NCBI GenBank assembly: GCA_019096065.1
Contig: JAGUCH010000001.1
Coordinates: forward strand, 14,260,001 to 14,324,000
Reading direction: 5' to 3'
DNA: 64,000 bases
From: Paracyclopina nana
Lineage: Eukaryota > Arthropoda > Copepoda > Cyclopoida > Cyclopettidae
Position numbers and translations under genes: made by a program. The notes under the pieces were generated by a model, which worked only from the letters and a program-made list of their open reading frames with translations, made no database searches and was not told the origin of the DNA. Each line of letters opens with the position of its first letter. The stretch's first letter is position 1. This document shows positions 11,999-23,591 of this stretch, one piece after another.

Positions 11999-13219
11999 GA
12001 ACCGACTTTGTAGCATTAATCTAAGCTCAAGACAAGCTTTTCGCAATTGACGTGATCCCTTTGTTTGCGAGCGCTGCGCTAGCTGTGCAGAAGTCACAAT
12101 TTGTAACATTTGGCATTCGCGTCAAGATGTTTTCTACCCACTTACCTACCCCATTTAGATGTTGTCTTGGGGTTCTTCCAAGATTTATTGCCGCTTGACC
12201 AAAAATTCTTGGCCTGACAATTTACAGACTTTGCTGAAGACGGCGAGGAAGGGGTGGTATGTCACTCCTCGGATACTGCTAAAAACTCAAAATTCCAAGG
12301 GAAAATGTCAAAATTCCACCGAAATTGGAGACCCGAACATCGAGTTTGAATTATTGATGTGCAAAAAGAGCTGGCTTTTCCCCTAGCTCTAACAGCATAG
12401 TTGGAGGTGGAGGCTTATTATGAGTGGTAAAACACAGCATAAAGCACTTTGCAGCAAAAAATCACCCCTACGTAGCTAGGTGCTACAGGACAAAATGTCG
12501 TCCTTGAAAGAGCTTTCTTAAAGAGCATTCATCATATGGTGTTTTCAAAGCCTACATGCTTAACGAGCTACTACTTTTCACCTTTACATCAGGCTACGAC
12601 AAGGATACTGCATATATAAAGGGTAAAGCGAAAATGGAGCTCAAAATGGCTTTATTTTGTTTTGGGGTCACCTCGTTCATGCGTGAAAAATACCCTTTCA
12701 AGCTTAAGTATTTTGGCATGTATACAAAACACACAATAGAACAGATTTCATTGAATGCGAGCACAAAAACCCAATCAGCTGAAAAAAACTTCATGTGGCA
12801 GTATAATGTAGCTTTATGTGTATTTCTTCCTGCTTCAAATTGAACCCAGAACTAACGGTCTTATTTTCATGCGCTAATTTCACGAATGCAAGGTGGAAAA
12901 GTGATTCATTTGCCTAATTAACTAGGTTTTCAATAAAAGCGGCCGAATTTTCCTTTTGTAATCAACGCGCAACGTGAATTACATTTTGGCCTTGCTGTAG
13001 TGAATAAAGCCATGAGTGGCAATATAAGAAAGCTTTTAACTTACTTTTAACTATTGCCTGTACCAGGCCCGGAAAGAGAACGTAATAGGTGGTAATTTCT
13101 AGGGTGAACAAAATACTTTTTTGTAGAGCTGACAAGTTTGTTCCAAAGATTGTCAAGCACTTAGCGATTTAAAAAAAATATATTCTCAAGTCCTATCTTT
13201 TGTAATTTAGACGTTTCCG

Positions 13220-13228
13220 AGGTGGCGC
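13220..13228 (+). promoter_or_regulatory. CTCF-like core (G variant)
   Basis: AGGTGGCGC, matching the same consensus with G at the third position. It stands alone in the SoxC-RCBTB interval. Confidence 0.3.
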
Positions 13229-14473
13229 TTCATTGAAAGAGCGGGAAATTCAAATTACTCCGCTGAGCGATTATTAGTGCCAGAGTCAGCATGTTGATTA
13301 GCATTACCAGACCAAATTGTGCTTTTAGAAATGTGGCTTTTTTATGTGCTATTCAAGCAATTCGTGAGGCTCAAAGGCTGGGAGCTCATTATGGCTCCCT
13401 ATGCACCAGATAGCCAACAAATTAGATATTGGCCAAATGCTGCTTTAGATGCCCCCAACCAAACAAAAAGAGGACATCAAGAAATTCGAAAAAAATATGT
13501 GTTGATAGATTCCTGAAGCAATTTACTCACCTTTTAAAAGCATAACCTAGTTTGAAAATCCAATTCTACTCAATTAGCTTTTAAAGCAAACTCCTCAAGA
13601 ATGTGCTAAGTACCGAAATCCTAGCCGAAAATTGACAAATGGACAAGTGTGCCTACTTTTTCCGCATGCTACGTAACTCTTGCACGTTGAGATTTTCCAA
13701 GCTGAAAATATTTTGCATCGCACCAACGGCTCTTTTTTTCTTGTTTAAAAAATGGAAAATGATTCATCTAAAAGCCACTTTTCGAGCCCTCGCAAGCTCA
13801 CAGTGTGACAAATCAGAGCACGAAAAAATGTAAGCAAGGAAGAAGGAGAAAGTAGGATGAAGTAGAATTGCCAAGTTTACTATTTACTAGCCTTTACTTT
13901 TCTATATAGCCTAGAAATCATGCCGGCAGCTGTTGCATCTTGTTGTCTGTTCCAATAACGAGGCTAGTAGCAAATATGCAACACTTGCCTCATGCACCCT
14001 GGGCCACAAGTGCCAATTTTCTAAGCATACCCCAATGCTTAAATAGGCACAATCCAAATGCCAATCATTAAACTCGCCCCAACTCTAGTTTTGCAATCAT
14101 ACTCTTTTAAGGGCAAAATAAGAACTGATTCACGTGCATTTTCTACCATTTTTAACATGCATCAGGCCACTGTGCTTTGTCAAGGAAGGACAAAGAAAAG
14201 TAGCTAGATGGGGTGGGGTCAATTCTTTACCTTTTCTCCAAGGGGGAGAATGTTGAATTAGCCACTTGGTGTTTTACGACCAGGTGATTGACATTTCACG
14301 AGAAAACGCTCTTCCTTGTTTTATGTACTGTCACCCAAGCCATTATGTAGTAAAAGTAACGTATCAATTTTGATGCTGCACATGCCTGGCATGCTTTCTT
14401 CTCAGCTTTTTTGTTGCGCCAACTTTCAAGAAGTTCAGTCAGTCCTTGTCATGAAAGCTGACAAGATAGCAGC

Positions 14474-14656
14474 TGAAAAATGATGAACAAAGTAGTGCTT
14501 CGAAACAACACCAACAGAAACGGCGTCCAACCCAAAAACGAATGGAGAGCCTCATTTCAAAACAGAAAATCCTTATGGGAACAAAAAGCATCTGCTTCTG
14601 AGCCAGTGACTCCCAAATTGAGGCCACATTCATTTAATGGATCAACGAACAAGGTC
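14474..14656 (+). other. Exon-like open segment, unknown
   Basis: An open frame starts at ATG 14480, or after an AG at 14473. It reads polar, coding-like sequence (NRNGVQPKNEW, then FQNRKSLWEQKASASEP) up to GTCTGT at 14657, a weak donor-like site. The composition, rich in Asn, Ser, Lys and Arg with few hydrophobic runs, looks more like a real exon than most open frames nearby. I found no partner exon on this strand before the RCBTB gene, and I recognise no family. Confidence 0.25.
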
Positions 14657-15141
14657 TGTTTATTTCGCTTTTCAAAACAAAACCACGCGGTGATCGCGGA
14701 CGAAGAATTTTCCGTGCGTAGGTTTAAATACTGAAGATAATATTGTCATTGATGATTTCTATTTTCTCGATGTTCGCAAGAGATTTCTTTTTTTTATTAT
14801 TACGAAAATTCGCGTGCGAGGTCTGGTAACGCTTTGGCCAGTTGTTTTCTCAGTTTCGAGCAGAAATCACCATGCTTGAGTGCAACAGAGACGAAATTAT
14901 GTCTTTTAATCTGCGAACAAAATAACAGTGCTTGAGGTAATAGCCACGAGAGTGAGGGCGACCCAAGGACTAAACTCACCTTTCAGGTAGGAAAATTCAC
15001 CGCACAATTTTCCATTTTGTGAGATCTTTTGCTGCGGCTCTTCGCTTTTTCTGCGGTTAGTTCATCATTTGAAAAGGAAAAAGTCAGGGAAGCAAGAAAA
15101 ATGCTAATAACTTTGAATAGGCCAGACAAATTTCTTTTTGA

Positions 15142-15147
15142 TTTATT
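15142..15147 (-). other. RCBTB polyadenylation signal
   Basis: AATAAA on the minus strand, 30 nt past the RCBTB stop codon. The 3' untranslated region is therefore probably only some 50 nt long. Confidence 0.65.
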
Positions 15148-15176
15148 AACAATTATCCAATGAAACCTCCGCGTGC

Positions 15177-16961
15177 CTAGTATCGTGCTCCACCTCTTTT
15201 TCCACCCATTACATACCCACCTCTGTGAGCACTTCTTGGAGCACCTATTGGAGCACCTCTACCACTAAAAGCACCTCCACCTCTCTGTCCACCTGTAGAC
15301 TTGGCAATCAAAGACTTGCAAACTTCTCCATCAAGCTTTTGAAACGCTTCTGTTTGCACAGCTTCAGCCATGTGAGTGCTGAAAAACGTCGAGCAGAAAT
15401 CTCCCAATTTCTTTCCGTCGTATTTGAGAGCCACTGCATAGAGATTGGCTACATTTGCCACCGACACTCTTGTCTTCAAGAGCTCTTCACATTGCATTTT
15501 CAAATCTGGCATAGAATAAGCCTTAGACAGCTCCATTAGCATTATAGCATCCACAGTGGATAATGAGGCCAATTTATCATGGTGAAGGTATTCCAAAAAA
15601 GCCTTGTAGACGGTGTAGGTGTACTGCTTGATCTCAATTGGGCTTCCTGCCTTGTGAAAGCCCTGGTCAAACATTGTGCGAAAGTAGCCGCAGCGGCTCT
15701 TGAGCAGCTCCTTGTAAGCTAAAAGCTCTTTTCCATCCACGAGGAATTTCACGTCTGGGATCCCCATGACATTGAAGGTCTTTCTGGGTTGTTCTTGTGG
15801 TGGTTTCTTCTGAGGCTTCGAGAAACCAGCTCCTGAAGAAACTTTGACAGCGAATGGGTAAAACGACTCATAAAACATGAGCGCCTCAGGAAAATTACTG
15901 AAATTAACCTTTAGTGGTTCATCAAGTCGCCGGCCTTGGAATTTGCCCCAGATGTAGCAGGTCTTCTCAGTTTGGCTGATGGCAGCTGACATGTGCAAAT
16001 AACGGAATGCTGTGATGTCAGTGATTCTGCCAAGCTTCTCAGCAACCCTCGTAGGTTTGGCTGAATTGGCCCTAGTATCGCCAGTTCCCAATTGGCCGTC
16101 TTGATTCCAGCCCCAGCTGTAAAGTTGACCGCCTCTTGTCAAAGCTAGAGTGTGATGAGGACCAACAGCAATTTTTTCGATGCCATGAGCATCCATGGAT
16201 GAGACATGACATGGCGAAGGCTGCTGCCTAGTTGTAAATCCGAGACCAAGCTGGCCGCTTTCGTTTTTGCCCCAACTAAAAAGCTGGCCAGAGTTCAAAA
16301 CAATCCAGGATGTGGAGCCTCCACAAGCCGCCTTGACTGCATAAGACTGGGGATATTTGGATGGACTGCCATATACATTCTTAGGGATGGAAATGTCGAA
16401 GGTAGTTCCATCCCCAATTTGGCCGAAATCATTTCTGCCCCACGCAAAAACTTGGCCCTCTTTGGTCACAGCCAAACTGAAGCAGAAATGGCATCAAATC
16501 AATCATTTTAAGTGGTAGAATGATTATCACCTATGAAAGAAACCACATGCTATGGAAGTGACGATTTTTCCTCTTAACGAGCCCTGCACCAAAGTTGGAT
16601 TCAAAACGAAATTTCTTGTTGTTCCGTCTCCAATTTGACCGTAGTCATTTTGTCCCCAAGCATAAATGGCACCATCTCTGGTTAAGGCCAAAACGTGATA
16701 CCCACCAATAGCGAAATCTACCACGTTTTTGCCACAAAGAATTGGCACCTTTCTAGGCGTTGATGCTGGCTTCTGATCACCTAACCCTAAGCAGCCATGC
16801 TTGTTTTCGCCAAAAGCAAAAACCTCGTCATCGAGCGTGACAACGAAGGCCTCATTGACAGAATGTATCCATACGAGCTTGACTCTGACCGAAAAGTCAT
16901 CGCTTAGTTGAGCGAATTTGCACCAGTGTTTTAATTTTTGCGAGTCAATCAAGGTATCCAT
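15177..16961 (-). CDS. Rcbtb: RCC1 and BTB domain-containing protein (RCBTB), 2 exons
   Basis: Exons are 16961-16531 and 16476-15177, joined over a 54-bp GT-AG intron; the product is 576 aa. Residues about 35-330 carry RCC1 repeats, seen as recurring blades such as AWGQNDYGQIGDGTT, AWGRNDFGQIGDGTT, SWGKNESGQLGLG and SWGWNQDGQLGTG. A BTB/POZ domain follows (VKFLVDGKELLAYKELLKSR), then a BACK-like region (VANLYAVALKYDGKKLGDFC). This is the RCBTB1/2 order and nearly its length (human about 531 aa). BTB proteins commonly act as CUL3 adaptors, and RCC1 propellers as interaction platforms; a role here is inference. Unlike vertebrate RCBTB, which ends soon after the BACK region, this protein has a Gly/Arg-rich tail of about 35 residues (GGQRGGGAFSGRG through GGKRGGARY). 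Start ATG 16961 gives an N-terminus matching family length. Confidence 0.92.
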
Positions 16962-18306
16962 GTTGGGCTAGATACTGGCTGTGTAAAAAGATAAGTTTCG
17001 CTTTTAGATATGTCATTGATGAAACAAAAAATCCTGATAAGGCTTGTAGCAGAAAGCTAGATATGCATTTTGGCTGATTTGTTAGGATCGTTTTTACTTT
17101 GAGGGCTTCAAAGCCAAGGGCATTTATTAAGATAAGTGGCTCCTTGATAGCATTATTTTGCTTCGATAAAACAAAGCGATTTGATAGACGAGGGAAAAAA
17201 TTGAGTTGTAGAATTGGCCGAGATGAATTTCGCCGTAGGGGTATAATTAGGGCCAACTTGATCATTTTACCAATTTGTAAAAAATTGGCTCTTTCCTTGG
17301 GAAATGAAGAAACAGCATTGATGATGGGAAAAACCTCATCAAATGCATCACAAGGGCGGCCGGTTTTTTTCTTATCTCTATACAGTTTTGAGCTTATTTG
17401 ATTTTGCTCAGCATAGTACTTGAACTGAAAACCTAAATGTCTGTCTCTGCCTCTTGAGCATGGAACATTAAAAGTACTTCACTTTGGAATTTTTTTCCTG
17501 CCTCATCCAAAATTGAGCCAAAAAAGACTTTATCTTTGCTGAGATTTATGGTCATTATGCTCCACATGGATATTTACAGCACTAGAGTGCTAAATCAACT
17601 TTGTTGCAGCTGGACATAAATTAGAGCAATCTGTTGTCTACATTATTATAGTGTGTAAAAAAGTTCCCATGCTTCTTTCCTCCCTCTCTATACAAACTCC
17701 CATAACTGATAAACAGTATATCAACATTAGATTATGAGAGACAGCGTTCGCTTCATATACTTCAGGTCACACACCACCTGCCAAAAAATGGTAGCAGCAA
17801 ACTTGAATTATTCATCAGTTGCATATACTGCATGCGCACATATTTTCATGGTGCTTAGCTGTCAAAAAATGCTTCTGCATTTGAAATAGATTGTGAAACT
17901 CCTTAATGAAATTCTGCCAAAATATGCAGTTGAGATAACTTCTTCTGCTAGATGGATAGTTTTAAGCTTACTGAAAATCCTCCTTATCAGCGTCTCAAAT
18001 CAGCTCATTTATGGCCCCTAGCGATCACGTCTCCGACAATTTCACAGGAGTATTTAGCAACATTGCTCTTTGGCGCTCTCGCAACCTATACCAATCGTCA
18101 GGGCATATAGCAACTAACGAGGGCCTCTTCATTCTTTCCTTATCTTCGGCCTTCTTGATTAGATCAATCACATTCTGCTACACTGGTGATTTAAAGGTGC
18201 GGTTTTTTTTAGTTATTTTTGCTTGATTTCACCTCATAGTGTCGATTCCTGATAATTTGTTGTAATAAAAATTTGCTGACGCAAAAGTGACTTTGGATTG
18301 GCAAAG
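16962..18306. other. Divergent intergenic region
   Basis: This 1.35-kb region separates RCBTB (leftward) from the Cys-rich gene (rightward) and should hold both promoters. I see no clear TATA box in it. Open frames (up to about 106 codons) resemble nothing known. Confidence 0.55.
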
Positions 18307-20166
18307 ATGAACTTTGCAATTTTACTACTTTGTGCTGGAGCAACCCTCGGTATGCTTCCACCAATGAAGCACAATTATTCTGAGTGCTATGATGATGGCG
18401 ATTGCGATGATGGCTATTGCTGCTTTGCCGACATCCCTGGAAATCCTGGCAACTGCTATCCTTGCTCCTGGACTGTGAGCAGTAAAAAACCAGTCAAAGA
18501 TGAATGCCATGTGACCATGAATCCATGTGAAGGTGGCTACTGCTGTGTTGAAGGAGCATGTGAAGTATGCAAATCTAATGAGAAAATTGAATGCGACAAT
18601 GGTTGTCCACCAGATAAATGCTGCTTTTCCTCAGGCGAATGCAGAAGCTGTACAGAATCAACTACTCCCAAAACAAGCACGACAAATGGGGATGTTCTTC
18701 CCGGATATGAATGCGATGCCACACACCCCTGCCCGGATAATTATTGCTGCTTTTGGGACCAAAAGCAATGCATTCTTGAAGCAAGCATCGGAAGTTGTGA
18801 TATATTCTCCACGACTGTTTCAACTACTGTAACATCCGATGATTACCTGCCTGGATTTGAATGCGATCCTATTCATCCCTGTCCAAATGGTTATTGTTGC
18901 TATTGGGAGCAGAAACTATGTGTCTCAACTGCTCTTGCTGGACTCAACTGTGAAATATTTCCATCTACTTCTACCACAACTACGACAATTACCTTTACTG
19001 ATTTGCTGCCAGGATTTGAGTGCGATGCTTCACATCCCTGCCCAGAGTATTTTTGCTGCCTCTGGGAAACGAAAGAATGCTGGTCAATGGCTTTGGTTGG
19101 AGCGAATTGTGAAATGTTCCAAACATCCACTACTACTCATTTGACTACAACAACAACGACTGACAATCACGTACTCCCTGGGTATGAATGTGATGCAAAT
19201 CATCCATGTCCTGACAACTATTGCTGCTTTTGGGAGCAAAAACAATGCATTTTAGAGGCGTCTGTTGGCAGCTGTGACATTTTTTCAACTGTGGCACCAA
19301 TCACAACAACCACGCTAAGCACTACAGCAGCTTCTACCACCATCACTGGAGATGACGATGATGTTCTGCCAGGCTTTGAATGTGATCCTTTGAATCCATG
19401 CCCATCAGGGTACTGTTGCTATTGGGAGCAGAAATTGTGCATCTCAACTGCTTTAGCTGGGCCCAATTGTGAATTGTTTCAATCAACTACCGAGCCCACT
19501 TCAACGACAACAATGGGAGAAGTTCTGCCTGATTACGAATGTGACCCCACTCATCCCTGCCCTGAAAATTATTGTTGCATGTGGGCTAGTAAACAATGCA
19601 TAACAGAAGCAAGTGTATCCAGCTGTGATATTTTTTCTTCAACGACCACAGAATCAAGTGTAATGGTCGTAAATCAAGAAGACAATCATCTCAAGGAATG
19701 CCATGTGACCATGAATCCATGTGAAGGTGGCTACTGCTGCATTCAAGGAGTCTGCGAAACTTGTAACTTAAATGAGAATGATGGGTGCGATAATTCTTGT
19801 CCTGATGGACAATGCTGCTTTCACACGGGAGAATGCAAAAGTTGTGCAGAGGCAACCACTCCCAAAACAAGTACGACAAATGAGGATGTTATTCCTGGAT
19901 TTGAATGCGATGCCACTCACCCCTGTCCTGAAAATTATTGCTGTCACATGGATAAGAATCAATGCATTTCCCAGGCAAGCACTGAAAGTTGTGATGATTT
20001 CCCATCATCATCATCAAGTGCAAGGCCTTCGACAACAACTCCAATAATTTTGCCTAATTTCAACTGCACTCATCACAATCCCTGTCCGGACGGATATTGC
20101 TGCATAGTAGATAGCGGAGCTTGCATTAATCAGGCCTATGTGAGCCCTGATGAGTGTAATACTTAA
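18307..20166 (+). CDS. Secreted cysteine-rich repeat protein, single exon
   Basis: The product is 619 aa, encoded without an intron. Residues 1-15 (MNFAILLLCAGATLG) form a signal peptide, so the protein is probably extracellular. Two module types recur. Type B, eight copies of about 36 residues, reads P-G-aromatic-ECD, a variable gap, HPCP, YCC, W, K, C, and ends with C and F. Type A, two copies, reads ECHVTMNPCEGGYCC then paired CxxC and CC motifs to ECxSC. A related Cys cluster opens the mature protein. Modules are joined by Ser/Thr-rich linkers likely to be O-glycosylated. The pattern recalls WAP, Dickkopf or colipase-like disulfide folds, but I cannot place it in a named family. The two type A copies are nearly identical in DNA (18501 and 19699 onward), implying recent internal duplication or gene conversion. 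ATG 18307 is the first Met before the signal peptide. A structural coat, mucin-like or defence role is possible. Confidence 0.85.
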   Translation: MNFAILLLCAGATLGMLPPMKHNYSECYDDGDCDDGYCCFADIPGNPGNCYPCSWTVSSKKPVKDECHVTMNPCEGGYCCVEGACEVCKSNEKIECDNGCPPDKCCFSSGECRSCTESTTPKTSTTNGDVLPGYECDATHPCPDNYCCFWDQKQCILEASIGSCDIFSTTVSTTVTSDDYLPGFECDPIHPCPNGYCCYWEQKLCVSTALAGLNCEIFPSTSTTTTTITFTDLLPGFECDASHPCPEYFCCLWETKECWSMALVGANCEMFQTSTTTHLTTTTTTDNHVLPGYECDANHPCPDNYCCFWEQKQCILEASVGSCDIFSTVAPITTTTLSTTAASTTITGDDDDVLPGFECDPLNPCPSGYCCYWEQKLCISTALAGPNCELFQSTTEPTSTTTMGEVLPDYECDPTHPCPENYCCMWASKQCITEASVSSCDIFSSTTTESSVMVVNQEDNHLKECHVTMNPCEGGYCCIQGVCETCNLNENDGCDNSCPDGQCCFHTGECKSCAEATTPKTSTTNEDVIPGFECDATHPCPENYCCHMDKNQCISQASTESCDDFPSSSSSARPSTTTPIILPNFNCTHHNPCPDGYCCIVDSGACINQAYVSPDECNT

Positions 20167-20170
20167 TAAA
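20165..20170 (+). other. Polyadenylation signal overlapping the stop codon
   Basis: AATAAA uses the last two bases of the TAA stop at 20164-20166 of the Cys-rich gene. If used, cleavage would leave only some 15-30 nt of 3' untranslated RNA. Confidence 0.55.
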
Positions 20171-22644
20171 ATCCTTGTTTGGCTTTATGTTTCCTTCGGC
20201 ATCATTAAACAATCATGATTGCACACGTCGTCAGACAGAAAGTAAATGAGTCTAATAGCAGGAAAGCAGTCGTCGTTGCAATTGTTTGCCTGCCTTTTTC
20301 GCAATTTTCCAGGATTGGTGTACGTAATTTTCAAAAATGTCAACTGTGAAGTATGCACTTCATGGCATATTTAACTTGGAGCAGTTGTTCAAGTGCAAAA
20401 TAATCAAGTCATTTTCATTTTTAAAAATCAGACATCAGGCTGTTCATTTAAATTGTGAATGACCTACTAACTGGAAAAATGATTCGGCAAAAATGCAGGC
20501 GCATTCAAGTCACCTTTGAGTCACCTTCAAGCAGTATGTGTAGCACAAATATTGGTACAACATTGCAGCAGCTCCCACCACTTGAACAAAAAACTCATTT
20601 CCTCGAGGTAGAAGAAGTACATTATTGTTCAACAGCAGCCCATGTTTTTGAGGCCTTACGAGAAATTTTCTCGCCTCAAGTCAAAAGTAGCTGTAACCGC
20701 GAACAACAACACAGCTAGTTCATTTTTGCCTGAAGGCTGAAGCATAAATGGCATCTGGGCCCATTATCTCTCTGCTTCTATTTTGTGGTCATTTGTTGTG
20801 ATGCGCGCCGAAGAAAGTGAAACTGATGGCATCTGAAAAGATTCACATAAGTTATTCTAGCCTAGCTTCTGGACCACTAACTACAGCGGAAAAATACCTG
20901 ATTTGTTCAGCAATAAAGAAGGGCTTAGCAGTGAGACTTTATTAATTTTTGAAGGATGCTGATAGGAGCAGCTTTGAAATTGATCTTGAAAATGTGGGTG
21001 TTTACTCAGCGCAGCCCACACATGCTCACTCACAACACTTACTCCATTTATTCTAATACGGAGTGAGGAGGTTCATCAAGGTTACGAATCAGCAACGATA
21101 AATATGAGAAGATTTTGAAGCTCCCTTAAAGCCTCATAAATCAAAATGGCCATTCTAGATTTATTTTGCTCCTCACTTTCTTCTTCAGCTTCAGAATTGA
21201 AGACTCCTTGAGCAATTTCAGCTTCAGATTCTTCTTTGTTTTTACAACTACCCACACTCAACTCACACAAATCAAATTTTACAATTGCTCTGCTACTACT
21301 CCAACTTTTTCGGTTTGCCTTCACTATTTTAAGAGGCCCTAATCATCTGTGAGTAAATATTAAGCAAAAACAGGTCAGCTATCACATGGCTGTTAAGATA
21401 CTCCTTGGCCTATTTATTTGTAATGGAGTTTTGTAGCATCATAGCTAATCTGGAGTACAACTTGGTACGCCTTTTCTTGCGGCATTCTTTAAATTGGCAA
21501 GAAAATAACTCAAAATGCACATGATTAGCAATTTTTACGTGGGCCGAGGAGACTGCTTATTCGTGACCTTAACGTTCTTTGATTTGAGCTAAGTTGACTT
21601 GTGATTCGTGAGGAGCTCGTTTTTATTTCTCGAAATGTAACATGATCTCTAAATTAATCCACTAAATTGGCCTTTGATCTTGCACAGTTGCTCACTTTGC
21701 CCACTATGGGGGCATTGGACAATCAAAACCTCCTCATGCTTATGCTCTTTGAGCATCCTGGATTACTTTTCATGATACACCCATGCGGTGGTACAATTTA
21801 GCTTTGTGACACACGTCAGCTACTTGCCTACCCATATAATTATCATTATTGACAATTTAATAGTGATTATACATAATTTTTTCCTAGGATGTTTGTTGCC
21901 TTCCTTTAACCAAGTCTGAAACGAGTCTTTTATGTTCGTCTCCCAGAGATGGATGAGATAAAAAGTGCTTCTTTTTCATGCTATGTGACAATTTGTCATC
22001 ATTTACACCTGTTGACACTAGAATACCACAAATCAACATCAGAAAAAGAAAAGAAACATCCTTTAATTCATCAGTTGTTCCAAAGCTAAAGTACTTTTTA
22101 CTCCTCGAGAATATTTCGCAAAAATTGTTTTTTAGCCACGTGGCTTGAATTTGGGCGTGGAAACTGCACTCTGGAAATAGTGAAAACAAGTTAACCTATC
22201 TCTCTCCATATGGTGCTTTATTTTGTAAAATTAGTTACTCTTGAGCAATTCTTTTGTCTGCCTTTATCAAGAAAAACGTGCTGTTGCTTGGTACTAAATG
22301 ATTTCTTCATGGATTATTATCCATTTTTGCTATTAGAAGTGCAAAAATTAGCTGAATCTACAGCTAATGCCTAACTTTATGGGGCATGAAAAAAGTCATG
22401 TTTATTGCCAATTTACTGCAGTCTGAAAAACTGCCTAAACACAATAGCTCAAAAAATAAGTGCTTCATTATTTAGGTCGAACTTGACTCTTAAATGGACT
22501 AGGTGTCATATTTGTGTCACCAGATCACTGTGGGATCAAAAGAATCACTTCAATGTGGGAATCTTCAGGTTAAATCTTCCCATTGTGGCCACTATTGAAT
22601 TCTCTCTTGCTATTTACATTGTAGTGTTCTAGTGGCCACTAAAA
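20171..22644. other. Interval between Cys-rich gene and small membrane gene
   Basis: It is A+T-rich, with one weak minus-strand exon candidate (21884-22170, listed). A second minus-strand frame at 21082-21324 reads an acidic segment (EEESEEQNKS, then a hydrophobic end) and could be part of the same unseen gene. Nothing else is supportable. Confidence 0.45.
21884..22170 (-). CDS. Candidate terminal exon of an unknown small protein
   Basis: On the minus strand a good acceptor (TTTCACTATTTCCAG) at 22171 opens a frame of about 94 codons ending in TAG. It encodes one hydrophobic stretch (VSFLFLMLICGILVSTG) followed by a basic, polar tail. An ATTAAA lies about 20-25 nt past the stop. No upstream exon with a start was found in the 470 bp before the next gene, which runs on the other strand. 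I do not recognise the product; it may be chance. Confidence 0.22.
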
Positions 22645-23591
22645 ATGGACGAAATTCTTCAATACGAAGAAGTTGCTGGCGACAATTATGAGATTAGCGA
22701 TCTGCAGCAGCTAAAACCTCGACGACAAATTACTTTGAAGATTTTGGTACCTGGAATTCTGGCCATTTTTCTCGTTTTCGTCATTGTTGTGTCCTCAGCA
22801 GTTTATTCCCAATCTGATGAGAACAAATTCCTACAGCTTATTCATGTTGCCAACAACTTTTCTGAAAAGGAAATCAATCAGGTAGTGGATAATTTTTAAG
22901 GGCCCAATTTGACATGTTGATGGATTTTGCTGCTCTGCTGCTCACCACCATTTGGGGTCTTTTTTCCGAATTTGAATTCCCTCCTCGTAATTTTGTTCTT
23001 CCAACTAAAATTCTTTGCGGGAATCACATTCCATTTTCATGCTGGCAAAGTATTCTAATGACACTTTTTAGTGTAAAATGTACCCTACTGCGAAGTTGGC
23101 AACCAGCAAATCAGCATAAACACTTTTGTGTAAACATTCCTCAAGAATTCCATATTACAGCAACAGTATTCAACTACAACCAAAGTCAGCGCAATCACCC
23201 AAGTAGAAGAATATGTGGAAGAAAGCATCGGAGACTTTGATGATGATGACTCTTTCATTGAAGAGGAGGTAATTTAAGCTCAATAGATGGCGCTTCTTAA
23301 ATGGAGCCATTTGATTGGCTGAATGAGTCTTTCGTTTCTATTGGCTAAATTCTTTGCAGGCCACTTATGATGCAGTGACAACAACGGTTAGTTCTTCACC
23401 AAGTTCAACTCTGAGCATCATAGAGCTGATTATTTCATCAAAAAAGAAAAACGTCACTTCCGCGTGACATATAATGGGAAAAATTGATTCTTGATTTCAA
23501 CAACAAAGATTTATTGACCAGTGCAATTTTCCAGTGGTTGATTTCATCTCCAGAGTCACATCCAAGTGGAAACTTTTTAGCCTTGAAATAA
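22645..23591 (+). CDS. Small single-pass membrane protein, 4 exons
   Basis: Proposed exons are 22645-22881, 23161-23268, 23360-23386 and 23535-23591, all phase 0 with GT-AG borders; the joined product is 142 aa. Residues 1-29 are acidic then basic (ending KPRRQ). A hydrophobic segment (ILVPGILAIFLVFVIVVSSA) at about 33-52 follows, with the basic flank before it suggesting a type II orientation: short cytoplasmic N-terminus, outside C-terminus. The rest is acidic (IGDFDDDDSFIEEE) and Thr/Ser-rich. Exon 3 is a 27-nt microexon. If its donor (GTTAGT) is not used, the frame runs on for 26 codons to a TGA, giving another C-terminus. AATAAA overlaps the final stop. Because every exon is phase 0, exons 1-3 could also splice into the phase-0 exon at 30196; I judge this less likely. 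Family unknown. Start context AAAAATGG is good. Confidence 0.5.
23285..23293 (+). promoter_or_regulatory. CTCF-like core
   Basis: AGATGGCGC preceded by T and followed by TT, inside the second intron of the small membrane-protein gene. Confidence 0.35.

Larger units (their letters stand above)
3233..15141. other. Gene-free interval between SoxC and RCBTB
   Basis: About 11.9 kb lacks a convincing gene. The part to about 5.2 kb is clearly richer in G+C and CpG than the rest and probably holds the SoxC promoter and 5' leader. The remainder is A+T-rich. It holds a TATA-like site at 8831, a regulatory cluster at 11783-11998, a CTCF-like core at 13220 and an exon-like segment at 14474-14656, listed separately. 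All other open frames are under 115 codons and resemble no family I know. Confidence 0.6.

Noticed and set aside
12613-12620. TATATAAA ahead of an open frame at 12633
   Set aside because: The ATG is only about 13 nt past the TATA motif, too close for a start site, and the encoded 69 residues match nothing.
20455-20718. 87-codon open frame after the Cys-rich gene
   Set aside because: It begins at GTG rather than ATG, and its sequence looks random.
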